This document shows, piece after piece, positions 33,299 through 44,987 of a stretch of DNA of 64,000 bases. Source of the DNA: Phaeosaccion multiseriatum (Eukaryota; Ochrophyta, other classes). Location: the NCBI GenBank assembly GCA_965112735.1, contig OZ218960.1, positions 2,790,001-2,854,000 of the forward strand, written 5' to 3'. Made by a program: the position numbers and the translations under genes. Within the stretch, counting starts at the first letter, position 1, and each line of letters opens with the position of its first letter. Under the pieces are notes generated by a model. It saw only the letters and a list, made by a program, of their open reading frames with translations, ran no database searches and was not told the DNA's origin.

Positions 33299-35028
33299 TG
33301 TGACGCATCGCAACACAGTCATCGCCCTCAACACCTTCGTCATGGTGTCTGGAGCGGTGCTGGCAGGGGCGGCCATTGCCCTCACGTACTCCGCCACAGC
33401 TTCGCAGAACGGAGAGAACAACAGCGAGGAGGGAGACCGCACTGTATATGACACCTGGCTGGCTCTGTCGGTCATGGGGGCCTTCCAAACCATCGTTGCC
33501 GTGGTGGGCATCATCGCGGCAGACAAGGTAGGCTAATATGAGGTCATTAAGAAGGCGAAAGAGGCCATATACATTGATGTATAGGTAGATACACGGATTA
33601 GTGGATAGCTCGAATGGTAGATGGGTAGATGGATGGACAGATAGATGGGTGGCTGGAGAAGATCAATAGGTAAAAGGGGAAGAAAGAAATGGAAAAAAGG
33701 AAATAGATAAGATAGAAAGGGCATGGGAGTTATCCTTGCCCGATCGTTCCCTTTACCCATGCCATGCCTCGCTCTACGTCGGACCTCCTATCCTTACTCC
33801 CACTGCAAGCCTCACACTCTCTGGCACTTGCCCTCGCACTCGCACGGCACTACCTACACGATGTGGGTTAGGTTTCTCTCCAGCTCATGGTGGTCAACTT
33901 CTGGCTGACGGCACTAGTGATGGTGGTGATCTTTATCTTTGTAGTCATGGCCTTCGACTTTCAGTACAGCTTCGCCATTTGGATCAGTCAGCACTGGTCC
34001 GACGACGGGCTCTTGTCTTGGAGGAAGCAGTTCTGCAGAGAAGGTGAGCCGCACACGCACGCCCAGACGCACACACGCACACACACACACATACACACAG
34101 ACATGCACACACGTACACACACGTACACACACGTCCCTCAGTCAGTAACCCTCCTCCATTCTCCTGTCGAGAAGGTGAGGCACACACACACATACACACA
34201 CACACACGTGCGCGCGCCCCTCAGTCAACCAGTCTCCCTCCTGCACACCCTTCGTTCGTCTTCATACCTGCCAAGCCTCGCCCCACCACACTGGTACGCT
34301 GCTGCGCACCATACCAAACTTTCGTTCCCCTCCCTCCTCCCTCCCCCCTCCTCACCTCCCTCTACCCATCCCTTCCCTCCCTGCGTTCTACACGCACTTG
34401 TGTTCCAACCCTCCAACCCTCCAACCCTCCAACCCTCCCTCCCTCCCCTCCCTCCCCAGGCACATATGACAACTTGTGCAAAGTCCCCAAGGCGGGCTTC
34501 CCTTACGCCGATCAAACGGCGTGGTGCGTGGCGCGGTACGACAGCACGGAGTGTGAGGCCGTCCGAAGGTTAGTCCTTCGTTAGTCGTCAGTTGCTAGTT
34601 GACCCAAGATCCACCTCTACGAACTAACTCACTCATTCACGCACTCACGGGTTCCCTCGCTCACTCACTCACTCACTCACTCACCCACTCACTCACCCAC
34701 TCACTCACTCACTCACTCACTCACCCACTCACTCACTATCACTCACTCACTCTCACTCACTCACTCACTCAGCGGGACGGAGATCGATGTCCGTCCACTT
34801 AGCAATTATTCATTCATACATGACATTACATCATTCGTTGACTTACTGCAGGGAGGCGCTGGACACTGCCAACGTGTACATTGAGCTGTGGATGAACGTT
34901 GCCGGCACCATCGCTGTGTCCAGCGTCCTCGAGATGATGTTCAGGTGAGTGATTTGAGCCTAGAGGGATAGAGGGAGGGAGATGAACCTGACGATACTTC
35001 CCGTTGTCTTTCTACAGAACGAATCTCC

Positions 35029-35065
<37 letters not shown>

Positions 35066-36686
35066 CGTGTGTGTGTGTGCGTGCGTGTGTTGTGGAGGCA
35101 TGTACAACGCCCCAAAGTGTTAATTTTTGCCCTGCTCTGACGCATCTTCCTTCCTCCCTCCCTCCCTCCCTCCCCCTCCCCTCCCTCCCTCCCTCCCTCT
35201 GCACAGTCTATACCTCACCATCCGCGTGGTGACTGTGCCGATCATCATGATGTCAGCGAAGAGCATGATTAACTACCTCATGATCTTTCCTGCGGTTGGC
35301 ACGAGCATCATGGGGTACTATGTGGGGTACGTGTAGCGTGTAGTGGGTATCCATAACCCACTTTAAGTTTCAGTTTATTAGACCTTTTCTGACTATCAAT
35401 CGGGGTCAGAAAGGGGGGGGAGCTCTTTGTCGAGGAGGCCTTCTTTGGAAGTAGTCTTGTTGTTTTGCTGCTCCGCTCTTACCTGCTTCACGGTACTCGC
35501 GCCCTCACCCCCCCCCCCCCCACACACACACACCCACGCACACACACACACACACACCCAACCCTTCCCCACAGGCTGTACGACGACGAATACGGACAGC
35601 TTCGGTGGGTGGACGACATGTTCTTCGCTGCTGGAGGACTGCTGTTGGCGACGGCATTCCTTGGTGTGGTGGCAGGGGCCGTCAAGCACCTTCGGCTGTT
35701 GCAGGCCTATCTGCTCGGGCTGGGCCTTGTACTGCTCATGTACATCATGATGGTGATCAGCGCTTTCTATCTCGTGGGGACGCTGGAGATACTGGGGCAG
35801 GTGAGAGAAGGGGGGAGGAGGGAGGGAGTGAGGGAGGGAGGTGGGAGGGAGGGAGAGCCTACTCACTCACTCACTCACTCGACTCACTCACTCGACTCAC
35901 TCACTCGACTTACTCACTCGACTTACTCACTCACCCCTATACTCACTCTCTCATTTGGCCTCACTCACTCGACTTACTCACTCGACTTACTCACTCACCC
36001 CTATACTCACTCTCTCATTTGGCCTCACTCACTCGACTCACTCACTCGACTTACTCACTCCTATACTCACTCACCCCTATACTCACTCACTCACCCACTC
36101 TCCACCCACCCATTTCCCACTCACTCATCCCCTCACGCACTCACTCACTCACTCACTCACTCACTCACTCACTCACTCACTCACACTATAGGAGAAGTCC
36201 ACAGCGGAGATCGGTGCAGATGCGTGCCGGCTGCAGCTGTACGGGTGCTGCTGCTGCTCCAACGCCACCATGTACGAGAACTACGATGAGATCTTTGTGG
36301 AGTACGACATTCCGGCCTGCCCAGGTACGACAAGTTATTGAATGCACTTACGTACCCCGCCTGCTTGTCTCAGTGCCTGCCTACCTGTTGCTTGCCTGCT
36401 TGCCTGCTTGCCTGCTTGCCTGCTTGCCTGCCTGCCTGCCTGCCTGCCTGCCTGCTCTTGCCATCCGCTGCCATCCCATCCCATCCCCTTCCCTCCCCTG
36501 CCATCCGCCCCCTTCCTAACATAACAAACAGAGTACACTACGGAGGAAGTGGTGGATTATGGCCTGGCGTTCATTAAGATCTCCGCCATCATGACCCTCC
36601 CTGCCATGGCCTTTGTGGTTGCCGCCCTTACGGGGGGGCTGGTGCTTCACAACAATCTCAAGAGCTACCAGTGTGACTACATTTGA
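32811..36686 (+). CDS. Multi-pass tetraspanin-like membrane protein
   Basis: Exons 33319-33527, 33884-34043, 34460-34568, 34852-34944, 35207-35326, 35575-35800, 36192-36324 and 36532-36686 join in phase. A first exon 32811-32955 fits phase and splice sites but is tentative. The protein is about 449 residues with roughly eight hydrophobic segments, including [32 protein letters not shown], the [20 protein letters not shown] region, [35 protein letters not shown] and [23 protein letters not shown]. NTF-VSG at the first helix and the Cys-rich extracellular YGCCCCSN followed by PACP recall the tetraspanin large loop. The layout looks like two four-helix units in one chain, which is unusual. It ends SYQCDYI. 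Probably plasma- or endomembrane; function unknown. Confidence 0.65.
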
Positions 36687-36787
36687 GTTTCAGTTGTGAT
36701 GGGTGTGCTCGGCTAGGCTTGAATTTCAGCTTCGACGTCTCTGTGTGACGTCACAGAGAGTGTGCGCGGGGGTTAGGCGGGATCAAG

Positions 36788-36829
<42 letters not shown>

Positions 36830-37910
36830 CTCGCTCTGTGGAGTTATGAGCACCCCCTTTTGAGTCAGTCAGCGCTGACGCACAGCACCGCTGATGCAGG
36901 GGCTGTGGGATTGTCAGGGAGGGAGGCGGCATGAGCAGCAGCTGCAGTTGGTGATACAGCAGCAGCAGTTATGAGGCATCATCACAGCATTATTAGAAGT
37001 TGTGGTCGTGGGGTTGAAAGAAACCCCACAACCTTCGGTGGGCGCAACTAGCCATAGCCACAGCCCGACTTGCATGAGCTCGACCTCCTCTTGGGTCGCT
37101 CCTTACTGCCTGGCAGTAGACTGATCCCACATGCTGATGCTGATGCTATGGCGGACTGACTGCTAGCCACACAAGTGGCGCATGTGCCCTGCTCGAAGTA
37201 CATGGTCGACAATGTGAGCGTCTGTGTGCCGACATCGGCCGGGACGGGCTTTTGATTGGACCGGCAAGGGCGGCCAATCCGCCTACTGTAACTCACGTCG
37301 CTCTGCTTCTAGGCTCTTCCTCGGAAGCTGGCTGCTGGAGGAAGGAAGGAAGGAAGGAAGGCAACCCCACCCAGGAAGCGTTGGAGAGTGGCGCAAAGAA
37401 TGGGAAGAACACTGGAGCAGCAGCAGCGGCGGCATACGCAGGGGAGGAGCGAAGAGTGCGGCTGCAGAGGAGGAGCAGCCAATTCCTCTCTTTTCCTCTC
37501 CTTTCGGAGTGTCAACTCTTGTATTATTAGTACCTACTGAGAGATGTGTTCAAGCAAGTGAAGGGCAAGGCCATCGGCTTGGGAGGGAAGCGGGTTTAGA
37601 GTGAGAGAAGAGAATCCTGCGCTACCTGTCATGGCATCTCGATATAGTGCTCGGTCACAAATGTCGATATGTATCACAACACTTACAGGGGGGCTGCTGA
37701 AACTGAAAGCCAAGGGGAAGTACATGATGAGGATGAGTCATCTCTCGTGAATTATTTCATTCACGTGCCGTGCGCGCGGTTGTTTCATTGACGACTGCAC
37801 TCTTCTCCTCCGTGTATGCCTCGGCGCTCCCAATGATGGTGATGTGCCCTGCCTCCAGCGCGGCAAAGGGGTGGTTGGAGCAGCGGAGAGAGTACACGGC
37901 CTACCCGTTA
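36687..37910. other. Repeat-rich spacer
   Basis: Contains a CT array (36798-36826), a copy of the GCAGTTGGTGATACAGCAGC word (36944-36963), a short GTGGGGTT/AACCCCAC hairpin (37008-37029), and a minus-strand frame 37296-37048 of 82 codons (with CATCVASS) that I cannot support as a gene. Confidence 0.5.
36944..36963 (+). repeat. Copy of the GCAGTTGGTGATACAGCAGC word, intergenic
   Basis: Near-consensus copy of the dispersed word described in the findings. It lies 258 bp downstream of the tetraspanin-like stop. Confidence 0.7.
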
Positions 37911-38088
37911 GTCGGCCCCTGACAAGGTTCTGAGGCGACCCAGGTTCGTTCCAGGTTCTGGGGGAAAGCCATGTAATAAGGCAATGATGAGGACCAAGGC
38001 TGCTCTGCCAAGCCTTGTATTACTATTGTGAACACACCAGGTTCCAGCTTCTGGCCTGGGTAGCCTCAGAACCTTGTCAGGGGCCGAC
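37911..38088. mobile_element. 178-bp inverted-repeat (MITE-like) element
   Basis: GTCGGCCCCTGACAAGGTTC at 37911 returns inverted at the right end. The arms 37911-37943 and 38056-38088 differ at one position. A smaller hairpin lies in the centre (AAGGCTGCTCTGCCAAGCCTT). No clear target duplication was found. Confidence 0.65.
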
Positions 38089-38229
38089 AGTAGGACACGC
38101 CCTACCCGGTCCTGTTCCATCCCGGCCCGTCCGAGGACGTCTGGCTGCCCCTACAAGGATGAAAGGCCTAGCAGCACCCATGGGATGGTGTTGCGTGCGT
38201 TGACCTCTCTTGCACGCTCTCTCTTGTGC

Positions 38230-38293
<64 letters not shown>

Positions 38294-38774
38294 CTCTCTT
38301 TCCTTCCGGGCGGGGGCCGCTCAGGCCGCGTGTGCTTCATCCACCCTTTGCGGACTCATCTGAACACCCTCGAGCAGTCTGTCCAAAAAGTAGGTGCCCT
38401 TCCCTTAGGTAAAAAGACTGCAAAGGGGGGATATTCCTAGGGCCAGCAGCCTCGACTTGTCGTTATTGGCTGGCTGGCTTGGGTAGGAGGTATAAAACTG
38501 AACCCAGTGCAGGCTCCACGCCGCAACCCAGCCCGACTGCAACACCTGACTCGTTGGTCAACCGTCCTGCTTGCTGTATCACCAACTGCTGCTGATGTAT
38601 CACCAACTGCTCTGCTCGATGCTCTGGGTGATATCTCTGGGTAGACCACACCCACCCCCCAAACTCGCCTTTTCCTTCGGTGAGCCAGCAGCTCAATCAG
38701 CAGCGTTGCTCCTTATCTTACTGGAACTGGAAGTGGAACTGGAAAAGTCGCGTGGATGGCTCGGGATGGAGGCT
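38089..38774. other. Spacer with CT array and two motif copies
   Basis: A CT dinucleotide array spans 38229-38290. Two tandem copies of the GTATCACCAACTGCT word lie at 38573-38612. A GGTATAAAAC TATA-like sequence is near 38488, but no gene downstream was found for it. Confidence 0.5.
38573..38612 (-). repeat. Tandem pair of the dispersed TTGGTGATAC word
   Basis: Two inverse copies 21 bp apart (cores 38576-38585 and 38597-38606). This is the only tandem occurrence in the window. Confidence 0.7.
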
Positions 38775-38945
38775 CTCGATCCACCCCTGACGTGCTATCG
38801 ACGCATTCTCGATAGCAGATAGCACGCCGGCTGGCGCCGGCGGTAGCAGGCAGTCGAACGATACCACCCGATCGGCCGGTAGCAGGTCAAGGCCGGCTGG
38901 CGCCGGGCGATAGCAGATAGCAGACAGCGCGTCAGGGGTCGAGCT
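38775..38945. mobile_element. Small inverted-end repeat element, family copy A
   Basis: The left edge CTCGATCCACCCCTGACG matches the inverse of the right edge CGTCAGGGGTCGAG. The interior has CACGCCGGCTGGCGCCGGC and GGTAGCAGGTCAAGGCCGGC, words that return in two more places (40177-40430, 40793-40855). Confidence 0.5.
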
Positions 38946-39080
38946 CCCCTCTCCCATGGCCGAGAGTGAAGGTCCTTCTTCCCCACGGCAGCACCGTGAT
39001 GCTCAGGGCCCAGGATAAGAGTCTACCGCCGCCGCCACCGGCTTGCAGCTGCCCGCCCAGCTCTCCTTCCACCTCCAGCA

Positions 39081-39100
39081 ACAGTTGGTGATACAGCAGC
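39081..39100 (+). repeat. Copy of the dispersed TTGGTGATAC word, intergenic
   Basis: ACAGTTGGTGATACAGCAGC, downstream of the possible tail-anchored gene. Confidence 0.7.
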
Positions 39101-39386
39101 GGCAGCAGCTCCTGAGTCGGCTCAACAGTCCCCCCCTTTCTAAAGCGATGAGACTGAAAAGCCGCAAGGCACAAGCGATGCGGGTGCTACTCGGCGTGTA
39201 AAAGACGGGGAGGAGTACGATGAGTAGAGTGAGGCTCTATCTCCGTCAATAACAGGAAGTCAGCTCCAGGGTCGCAAACCCCACGAAGAGCACCAAGAGG
39301 GGGGGGCGGACAAGACCAGACCTTCTTCTGTCTTCCCTCTACCATTTGCTTGTCAGGGCGCTCACTTTCATCGCCCCCATCGATCA

Positions 39387-39869
39387 TCAGAGCACGAAGA
39401 TGAGGAAGAGAAGGAGACACAGCAAGACCGAGCCTGCCAGGGCGTACTGCGGGGAGGAGAGAGCGGGGCGTCACAGGAAGAGAAGGGAGGGAGACTCTCT
39501 GTGTTAAGTCTAGTTCCGGGGGGCTATACAGGTGGTTGGTCAGCAATCTCGACAAGGAAGAGGGGGGGACAAGGACTGCGCGGATGCAGACAATCTTCCC
39601 TACGTATCGCATCCCGGAGACCAGACTCTTCCACCGGGGCTCTCGAACCCGCTCCCGCCACGGTACGAGAAGAAACCTACCTGCATCAGCTCGCAGTGCG
39701 ATATAATCATGCCGAACAACCGCACCGAGCCGCCCGCATTGCGCGCCTCGTCACCAAAGTCCAGCGGGAAGAGCGCGTGAGTCGCCTCATCCCCGACACC
39801 TCTGCTGCTGCCCCTGGCCTCCTGAGGCTCATCTGCCGCTGCAGCTGCTGCTGCTCCCTCGACATGCAT
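39387..39869 (-). CDS. Possible small tail-anchored membrane protein
   Basis: Minus-strand exon 39869-39681 (MHVEGAAAA..., HALFPLDFGDEARN, LFGMIISHCELMQ) ends at a GTAGGT donor. A second exon, 39446-39387, starts after a CCCCGCAG acceptor and reads YALAGSVLLCLLLFLIFVL then stop. They join in phase 0 to 82 residues with one hydrophobic C-terminal segment and almost no tail, the shape of a tail-anchored ER or mitochondrial outer-membrane protein. I do not recognise the family. Support is the splice signals, the phase and the striking hydrophobic end. An extra exon between the two cannot be ruled out. Confidence 0.45.
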
Positions 39870-40176
39870 CCTCCCTGTGAGGCAGGGATCAGCGGCCGTG
39901 GAGGGGAGAGAGAGAATAAGCTTGAGAGAGTGATTGAGAAGGGGAGGAAAGAAGAGAGAGGGAACCGCCAGTTTCAGTTTCAGGGTTTCTTTGCTCCTTT
40001 CGATATATCGACTCCAATTGTGGTGTTCGATATTGACACATGAACGCTGGCAAGGGCACTTCCCCTGTTGTGATAGAGTGAGTGAGTGAGGTTAGGGTTA
40101 CAATTGAGTGAGTGGGTGGGTGAGTGAGTGAGTGACGGGTGAGGAAGAAGAGAAGAGGATGGATCGACCCTGCCAT
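39870..40176. other. Spacer
   Basis: Holds CAGTTTCAGTTTCAG (39971), TCGATATATCGA-type words (39999-40037) and a GAGT array (40078-40134). No gene is seen. Confidence 0.5.
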
Positions 40177-40430
40177 GCCATGGACGCATTCTCGATAACA
40201 TGCTATTCAGCCGATGCTATCGGGCCCGGCTATCGGCCGTGGGCGATACCAGATAGCACGCTGGCATAGCACGCCGGCATAGCACGCCGGCATAGCACGC
40301 CGGCATAGCACGCCGGCATAGCACGCCGGCATAGCACGCCGGCATAGCACGCCGGCATAGCACGCCGGCTGGCGCCGGCGGTGCAGACAGTCGACCCAAA
40401 TCGCGCGACCGGCCGGTGTGAGTGTATGGG
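40177..40430. repeat. Repeat element copy B with 13-bp array CATAGCACGCCGG
   Basis: Shares GACGCATTCTCGATA, GCACGCCGGCTGGCGCCGGC and ACCGGCCGGT with copy A. It contains about eight tandem 13-bp units CATAGCACGCCGG between 40265 and 40372. Confidence 0.75.
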
Positions 40431-40792
40431 CAGGACATCGACATCGGATATCGAGGAGGTCTATTTCGGTCAAATTCGGGACAGTGGGAGGGGCGGTTCA
40501 GTGACGAGGCCGTGTAGGGGGGCAAAGGGGTGAGGCCGTGTAGGGGGCAAAGGGAAGGGACAAGGCCGTGTAGGAGGAAAAAGTGATAAGGACAAGGACA
40601 TATCGGACATGGAGGCAAGTGTAAGGACAACCTCAACGTTAGCAACGTCTATTTTAAAATTAAATACATATCCACTTGATCACCTCTCCCTCACATCTTA
40701 GAGAACTTGGAGTGAGCGGTAGGCCACTAGGTGGCTACTGAGGCTGTCATTTCCGGGGAGGGTCGTCACTGCCCTTGGCTCGGAGGCTAACA

Positions 40793-40855
40793 CCGGTAGC
40801 AGGTCAAGGCCGGCTGACGCCGCCGGTAGCAGATGGCGCGTCAGGGGTCGAATAA
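40793..40855. repeat. Repeat element copy C (right fragment)
   Basis: CCGGTAGCAGGTCAAGGCC and GCGCGTCAGGGGTCGA match the right half of copy A nearly base for base. Confidence 0.7.
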
Positions 40856-42087
40856 GACGGCGGGCGAGTGAGTGAGTGAGTGAGTGAGTGAGTGAGTGAG
40901 TGAGTGGCTGAGTGAGTGAGTGAGAGAGTGAGTGTGAGTGAGTGAGTGAGTGAGCGAGTGAGAGAGTGAGTGAGTGAGTGAGTGAGTGGTCGAGTGAGTG
41001 AGGTGTGGGCGTGCGTGGGTGCGTACATAGATGCGTGGGTGGGTGAGTGAGAGTGAGTGAGAGTGAGTGAGTGGTAGTAGTGAAGAATGAAAACCGAATG
41101 AGCCAGTGAGCGAGAGAGGTAATCACCCCGTCCTTGTATCACCACCTCGTCCACTGTGGCGTGTTCGAAGTCGGGAGGTATCAGTCTTCAGTCTAGCAAA
41201 AGTACTGTACGACTTCTAACGGGCGGACGGGCGGCTTTTTGGAAGTGGCGGAGTTGGCTGTATTCCTTTCCTTTGTACCCCCCGTGGAAATATTGGCAGC
41301 AGCGCGGCCGCGCGGTGCGGTGTCTCGATGTGAGCCCGTGGCCCCGCTGCGGTCGGTGTCTCGGTGTGACCCTTGCGCTTGTCGTAGCAAGTACGTCTGT
41401 CTCGATGTGAGTCCAACGGTAAAGTAGAAGTGGGCCCAACGTAAGTGAATTAAGCCCAACGTGAGCAGGGGAGCAGGGAAGGATGCCTTCGGGTTAAAAG
41501 CAGGAAAAGGATCGGAGAAGTGCATCCGTTGGTCCGCGAACCAACGCTCTTCTTGCCTCTCAAACCGAATTTTTGGAAGTCGGCCCATTGCACCGAGAAA
41601 TAATTAAAGTGGGGCCACCGCCCCGTTTACTGCGGTGGTTTGTCTTAAAGTGATTTGTGTTGGGGCCTGATGTACCTCTCATCTTCCCTTTCCAGAGTGC
41701 GGTAAGTGCTTCGTCCCGCTTCGTCCCTCTTCACAGTTTCTTCATTTTCTATGACGTCCGCTTCGAAATGCTCTGGGATTCGTGGGGGAGAGAGTGCAGA
41801 CCTTGGTGCAGACAAGACACAAGAAGATGCACGAATGACACGACTACTTCTACACCTTTCACCACTTTTGGCAACTTTCTCCTGATGCGGAGTGAACTAG
41901 GTTCCAAGTTTATCAGCGAAAGAGCGAGCGCATAGCGTCTCGCTCTCTGTATCTCCCGCAATACTACGCGCCGGAACAAACGCCAGCGCGGGACTCTGTG
42001 CGAGGAGGAGCGAGTTAAGGGAGAGGCGGATGATGGAGTACCGCTCTGAAGTAGAAGGGTAGGGAGGAGAGAAGAGGAGTGCGCCCA
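40856..42087. other. Spacer upstream of Zn2Cys6 gene 1
   Basis: Starts with a GAGT tetranucleotide array (40865-41085). Mixed-sequence DNA follows with paired words GCCCAACGTAAG/GCCCAACGTGAG (41434, 41452). No coding support. The promoter of the gene at 42088 is expected here. Confidence 0.5.
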
Positions 42088-44204
42088 ATGGATGATGGTC
42101 CCTACTCGGCCGCGGAAAGGGAGGAGCGCCAACGGCAGCAGCGGCAGCAGCAGCAGCAGCAGCGGCAGCAGCAGCAGCAGCAGCAGCACCGGCGGCGGCG
42201 CCAGCATCAGCAGGAGGAGACGAGTGGAGGCAGAGAGGAGAGTGGGCCGCCCCCCCCTGCAGGTCAGCATGGGCAGCAGCGGCAAGACTCAAACCCCTAC
42301 CACCCGGAGTACCAGGGGCAGCAATTTGAGCAGCACCTCCCCCAGCACCGTCACCACCAGCAGCAACCCCCCCCCCCCCCAGCAGGAGCAGCAGCACCAC
42401 CACCACCACCACCACCAGCAGCAGCAGCAGCAGCTGACCCAACAGCAGCACCACCAGCAGCGGCACCAGCGAGCACGTCTTCCCTCGGCAGAGTTGCCTT
42501 TGGCGCACGCCCCATCTGCACTGGGTCTCCAACTGAGGCGCTTTCCACCCCCTCCTCTGATGCCTGGGTCTCCCTCTCCTGGGCCTGCTGCAGCAGCAAC
42601 TTCCGCAGCAGCAGCATCGACGCGTGGTGATTTGCCTCGACGACAAGCCCCCCCCTCGCTGCTGCTCGGGCCTTCGCTTGTGGGGCACTCGTCGGAGAGG
42701 GCCTTCTACATTGGCCAGGAGACAGCACTCCCCTCCTTTTCCGGGGCGGCGCCGCTTTCCAGAAATATTATGCCCCGGCAGCAGGTACGGTGCTTGGCTG
42801 CTATGTTTGTTTGTGCCATGGAAAAAAGCAAGGAAAGGCATTGTTTTGGACTGACCTTCCTAAGCTAAGCACAACCCGTCCCGCCACTACGCACTGAAAT
42901 CGGTGCTTCGCTGCCACCACTGCGCCCTGTACCTCTCCCTTGTTGCCCTCCTGCCCTCTCCCTCCTTCCCCCCAGCAGCCGCAACAGCCTCAGCCGCCGT
43001 CGGACGAGCTCCAAGATGACGTGATTTCGCAGCTGCAGGACGCCTGGGGCACCACGAGGTAGGATGGATGCATATAGGATACAGGATACAGTCCAACACC
43101 GTATGCGAGTAAGGTACTAGGTGTCAGGTGTCAGAGCGTAGGGTACGGGGCGTCAGGTGGGACGACCGGTGGTGGTTGTGGTGCGGCGTGTGTCACCACT
43201 CGGTCAGGCAGGCAGGCAGGCAGGCAGGAAGGGAGGGGAGGCTGGCAGGCACGCAGCAGGCAGGCAGGTAGGCAGGCAGGTAGGCAGGCAGGTAGGCACA
43301 GAGGCAGGCAGGTGGGCAGGTAGACAGGCAGGCAGGTAGAGGCAGGTAGAGGCAGGTAGACAGGCAGGTAGGCAGGCAGGGCAGGGCAGGGTGGTGAGCA
43401 GGCTGGCAAGTAGGCACATGAGCAGGCGCATGAACAGGCAGGCAAAGACAACCCGGCTGGCAGGCCCTCAGTCCTTCCCTAAGCCAACCAAGCTTGTTGG
43501 GGCTTGCGGGTGCTTTCTCCCACTATCTCCTCCTCGCTCTCCTCTCTCGCTCGCTCATGCACTCGGTCTGGCCTCATGTCTCTCTCCTCTCCCGCCGTGT
43601 GTCCCACTAAAGTGACGACGGGGAAAATGGGCAGGGTACCACCCCAATTGATGTTGTTGGCGGTGGGATGGCAGCTAATGTTGGCGGGCCTGCTGGCGGC
43701 CCTACGCACCCCGTGGGACGAGGGCTCGCTTCGCAGCGGGGTCTGGGAGGTGAAGCTCAAGAGCAACATTGGAGCAGAAGTGCCTTGGGAATCGGAGGCG
43801 AGGGAGGAGGAGGCGGTGGGGCGGGGCCAGCGAGTGCACGATTTGGTTACGATCGGTGGGGAGTAGGGGGGGGAGAATATGGAAACTTGGGAGGACAAAG
43901 ACTGCCTCACCAGCCTCAACAACAACATGTTCTCGGATGGAGGGGGGGCGGAGGGATGATGGAACACGACCAAGCAGGGGGGCATGGCGGGGGAGGAGGC
44001 ATGAGGAGGGACCCAATTTTGGCCACCGCTGCCGCTCGTACCGGCACTGAGAGGAGCAGCAGCGGATCCGCGAGATCATCACCAATGGTGTCGCCACTGC
44101 TATCGCCGGCAGGGCAGTTAGAGATAGAGCAGCAGCAATTAGAGATGCAGCAGCAGCAGTTGGAGATACAACAGCGGCGGCAACGGCAGCAGCAACATCA
44201 ACAG

Positions 44205-44240
<36 letters not shown>

Positions 44241-44987
44241 CGGCGGCGGCAGGAGACGCAAGAGCAGCTGCAGAAGGCAGCTGCACAGGAGTTGGTGATT
44301 CGGCTGCACGTCAGCAAGGCGGCGGCGAAGCCCCACTCCCGGCAGCGCGGCAGGGGCGCTGTGAGCAAGCGTGCGTGTGACGCTTGCGCAAAGGGAAAGC
44401 GAAAGTGCGACTATCCCGAGGACTCGGAGGAGGGCGGCGACAAGTCCGGCGACAAGTCCTGCACCTTGTGTCGGCAGAGAGGCATCCCGTGTGTGTTTAG
44501 CAGCCGGCGGAAGAGCATCACCAGAGGGAGGGGGAAGAGCTCTTCGTCTTCTTCATCATCATCTTCTTCTGCTGCTGCTGCTGCTGCTGCTGTGGTACCA
44601 CCACCTATTGCTCCTCCTCCCCACGCTGCTAGTATGTCACCACCTCCTGCGGCGGCTGCTGCTCCTTCGCGGACGAGAGGCGAAGCCGAAGAGGGCGGTG
44701 GAGACAGCCCAGAAGGAGAACGTCAGGTGAGTTTGTGTCCTCATGACTCATGACTCTGTTCAGGCACAGCCAGGCCAGTGACCATGCTCTTTTAGCCTAG
44801 GGACCACACTTGCCTGCTTGTCACACAACCAACCACCCAACCACCATAACACCAACGCCCCTCGCTCTCGCCCCCCCCCCCCCCGACCTATCCATTCTGT
44901 CTACGCATGATGTCCACTTGCTCTGGCCTGGCCTGACGACAGCGCGCTAGAAACAGAGTCAAAAGACCGCGCTTCGACCCCCCGTGA
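42088..44987 (+). CDS. Zn2Cys6 (GAL4-type) transcription factor 1
   Basis: Exons 42088-42784, 42976-43058, 43613-44726 and 44943-44987, about 645 residues. The N-terminus is Gln/Pro/His/Ala low-complexity. Exon 3 carries the binuclear cluster KRACDACAKGKRKC ... CTLCRQRGIPC at about residues 510-560. The spacing C-x2-C-x6-C then C-x2-C-x6-C fits GAL4 proteins, with a long acidic loop between the halves. Flanking residues are basic and the last exon encodes RARNRVKRPRFDPP, a likely nuclear signal. It should bind DNA in the nucleus, with activation by the Gln-rich regions. No fungal-type middle domain is seen. Exon 1 has 14 C (42367-42380); frame and splice phase agree only with one C fewer, so the assembled sequence is frame-broken there. 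Targets are unknown. Confidence 0.75.

Noticed and set aside
37048-37296. 82-codon minus-strand frame with several Cys
   Set aside because: Isolated, no recognisable motif pattern and no supporting context.
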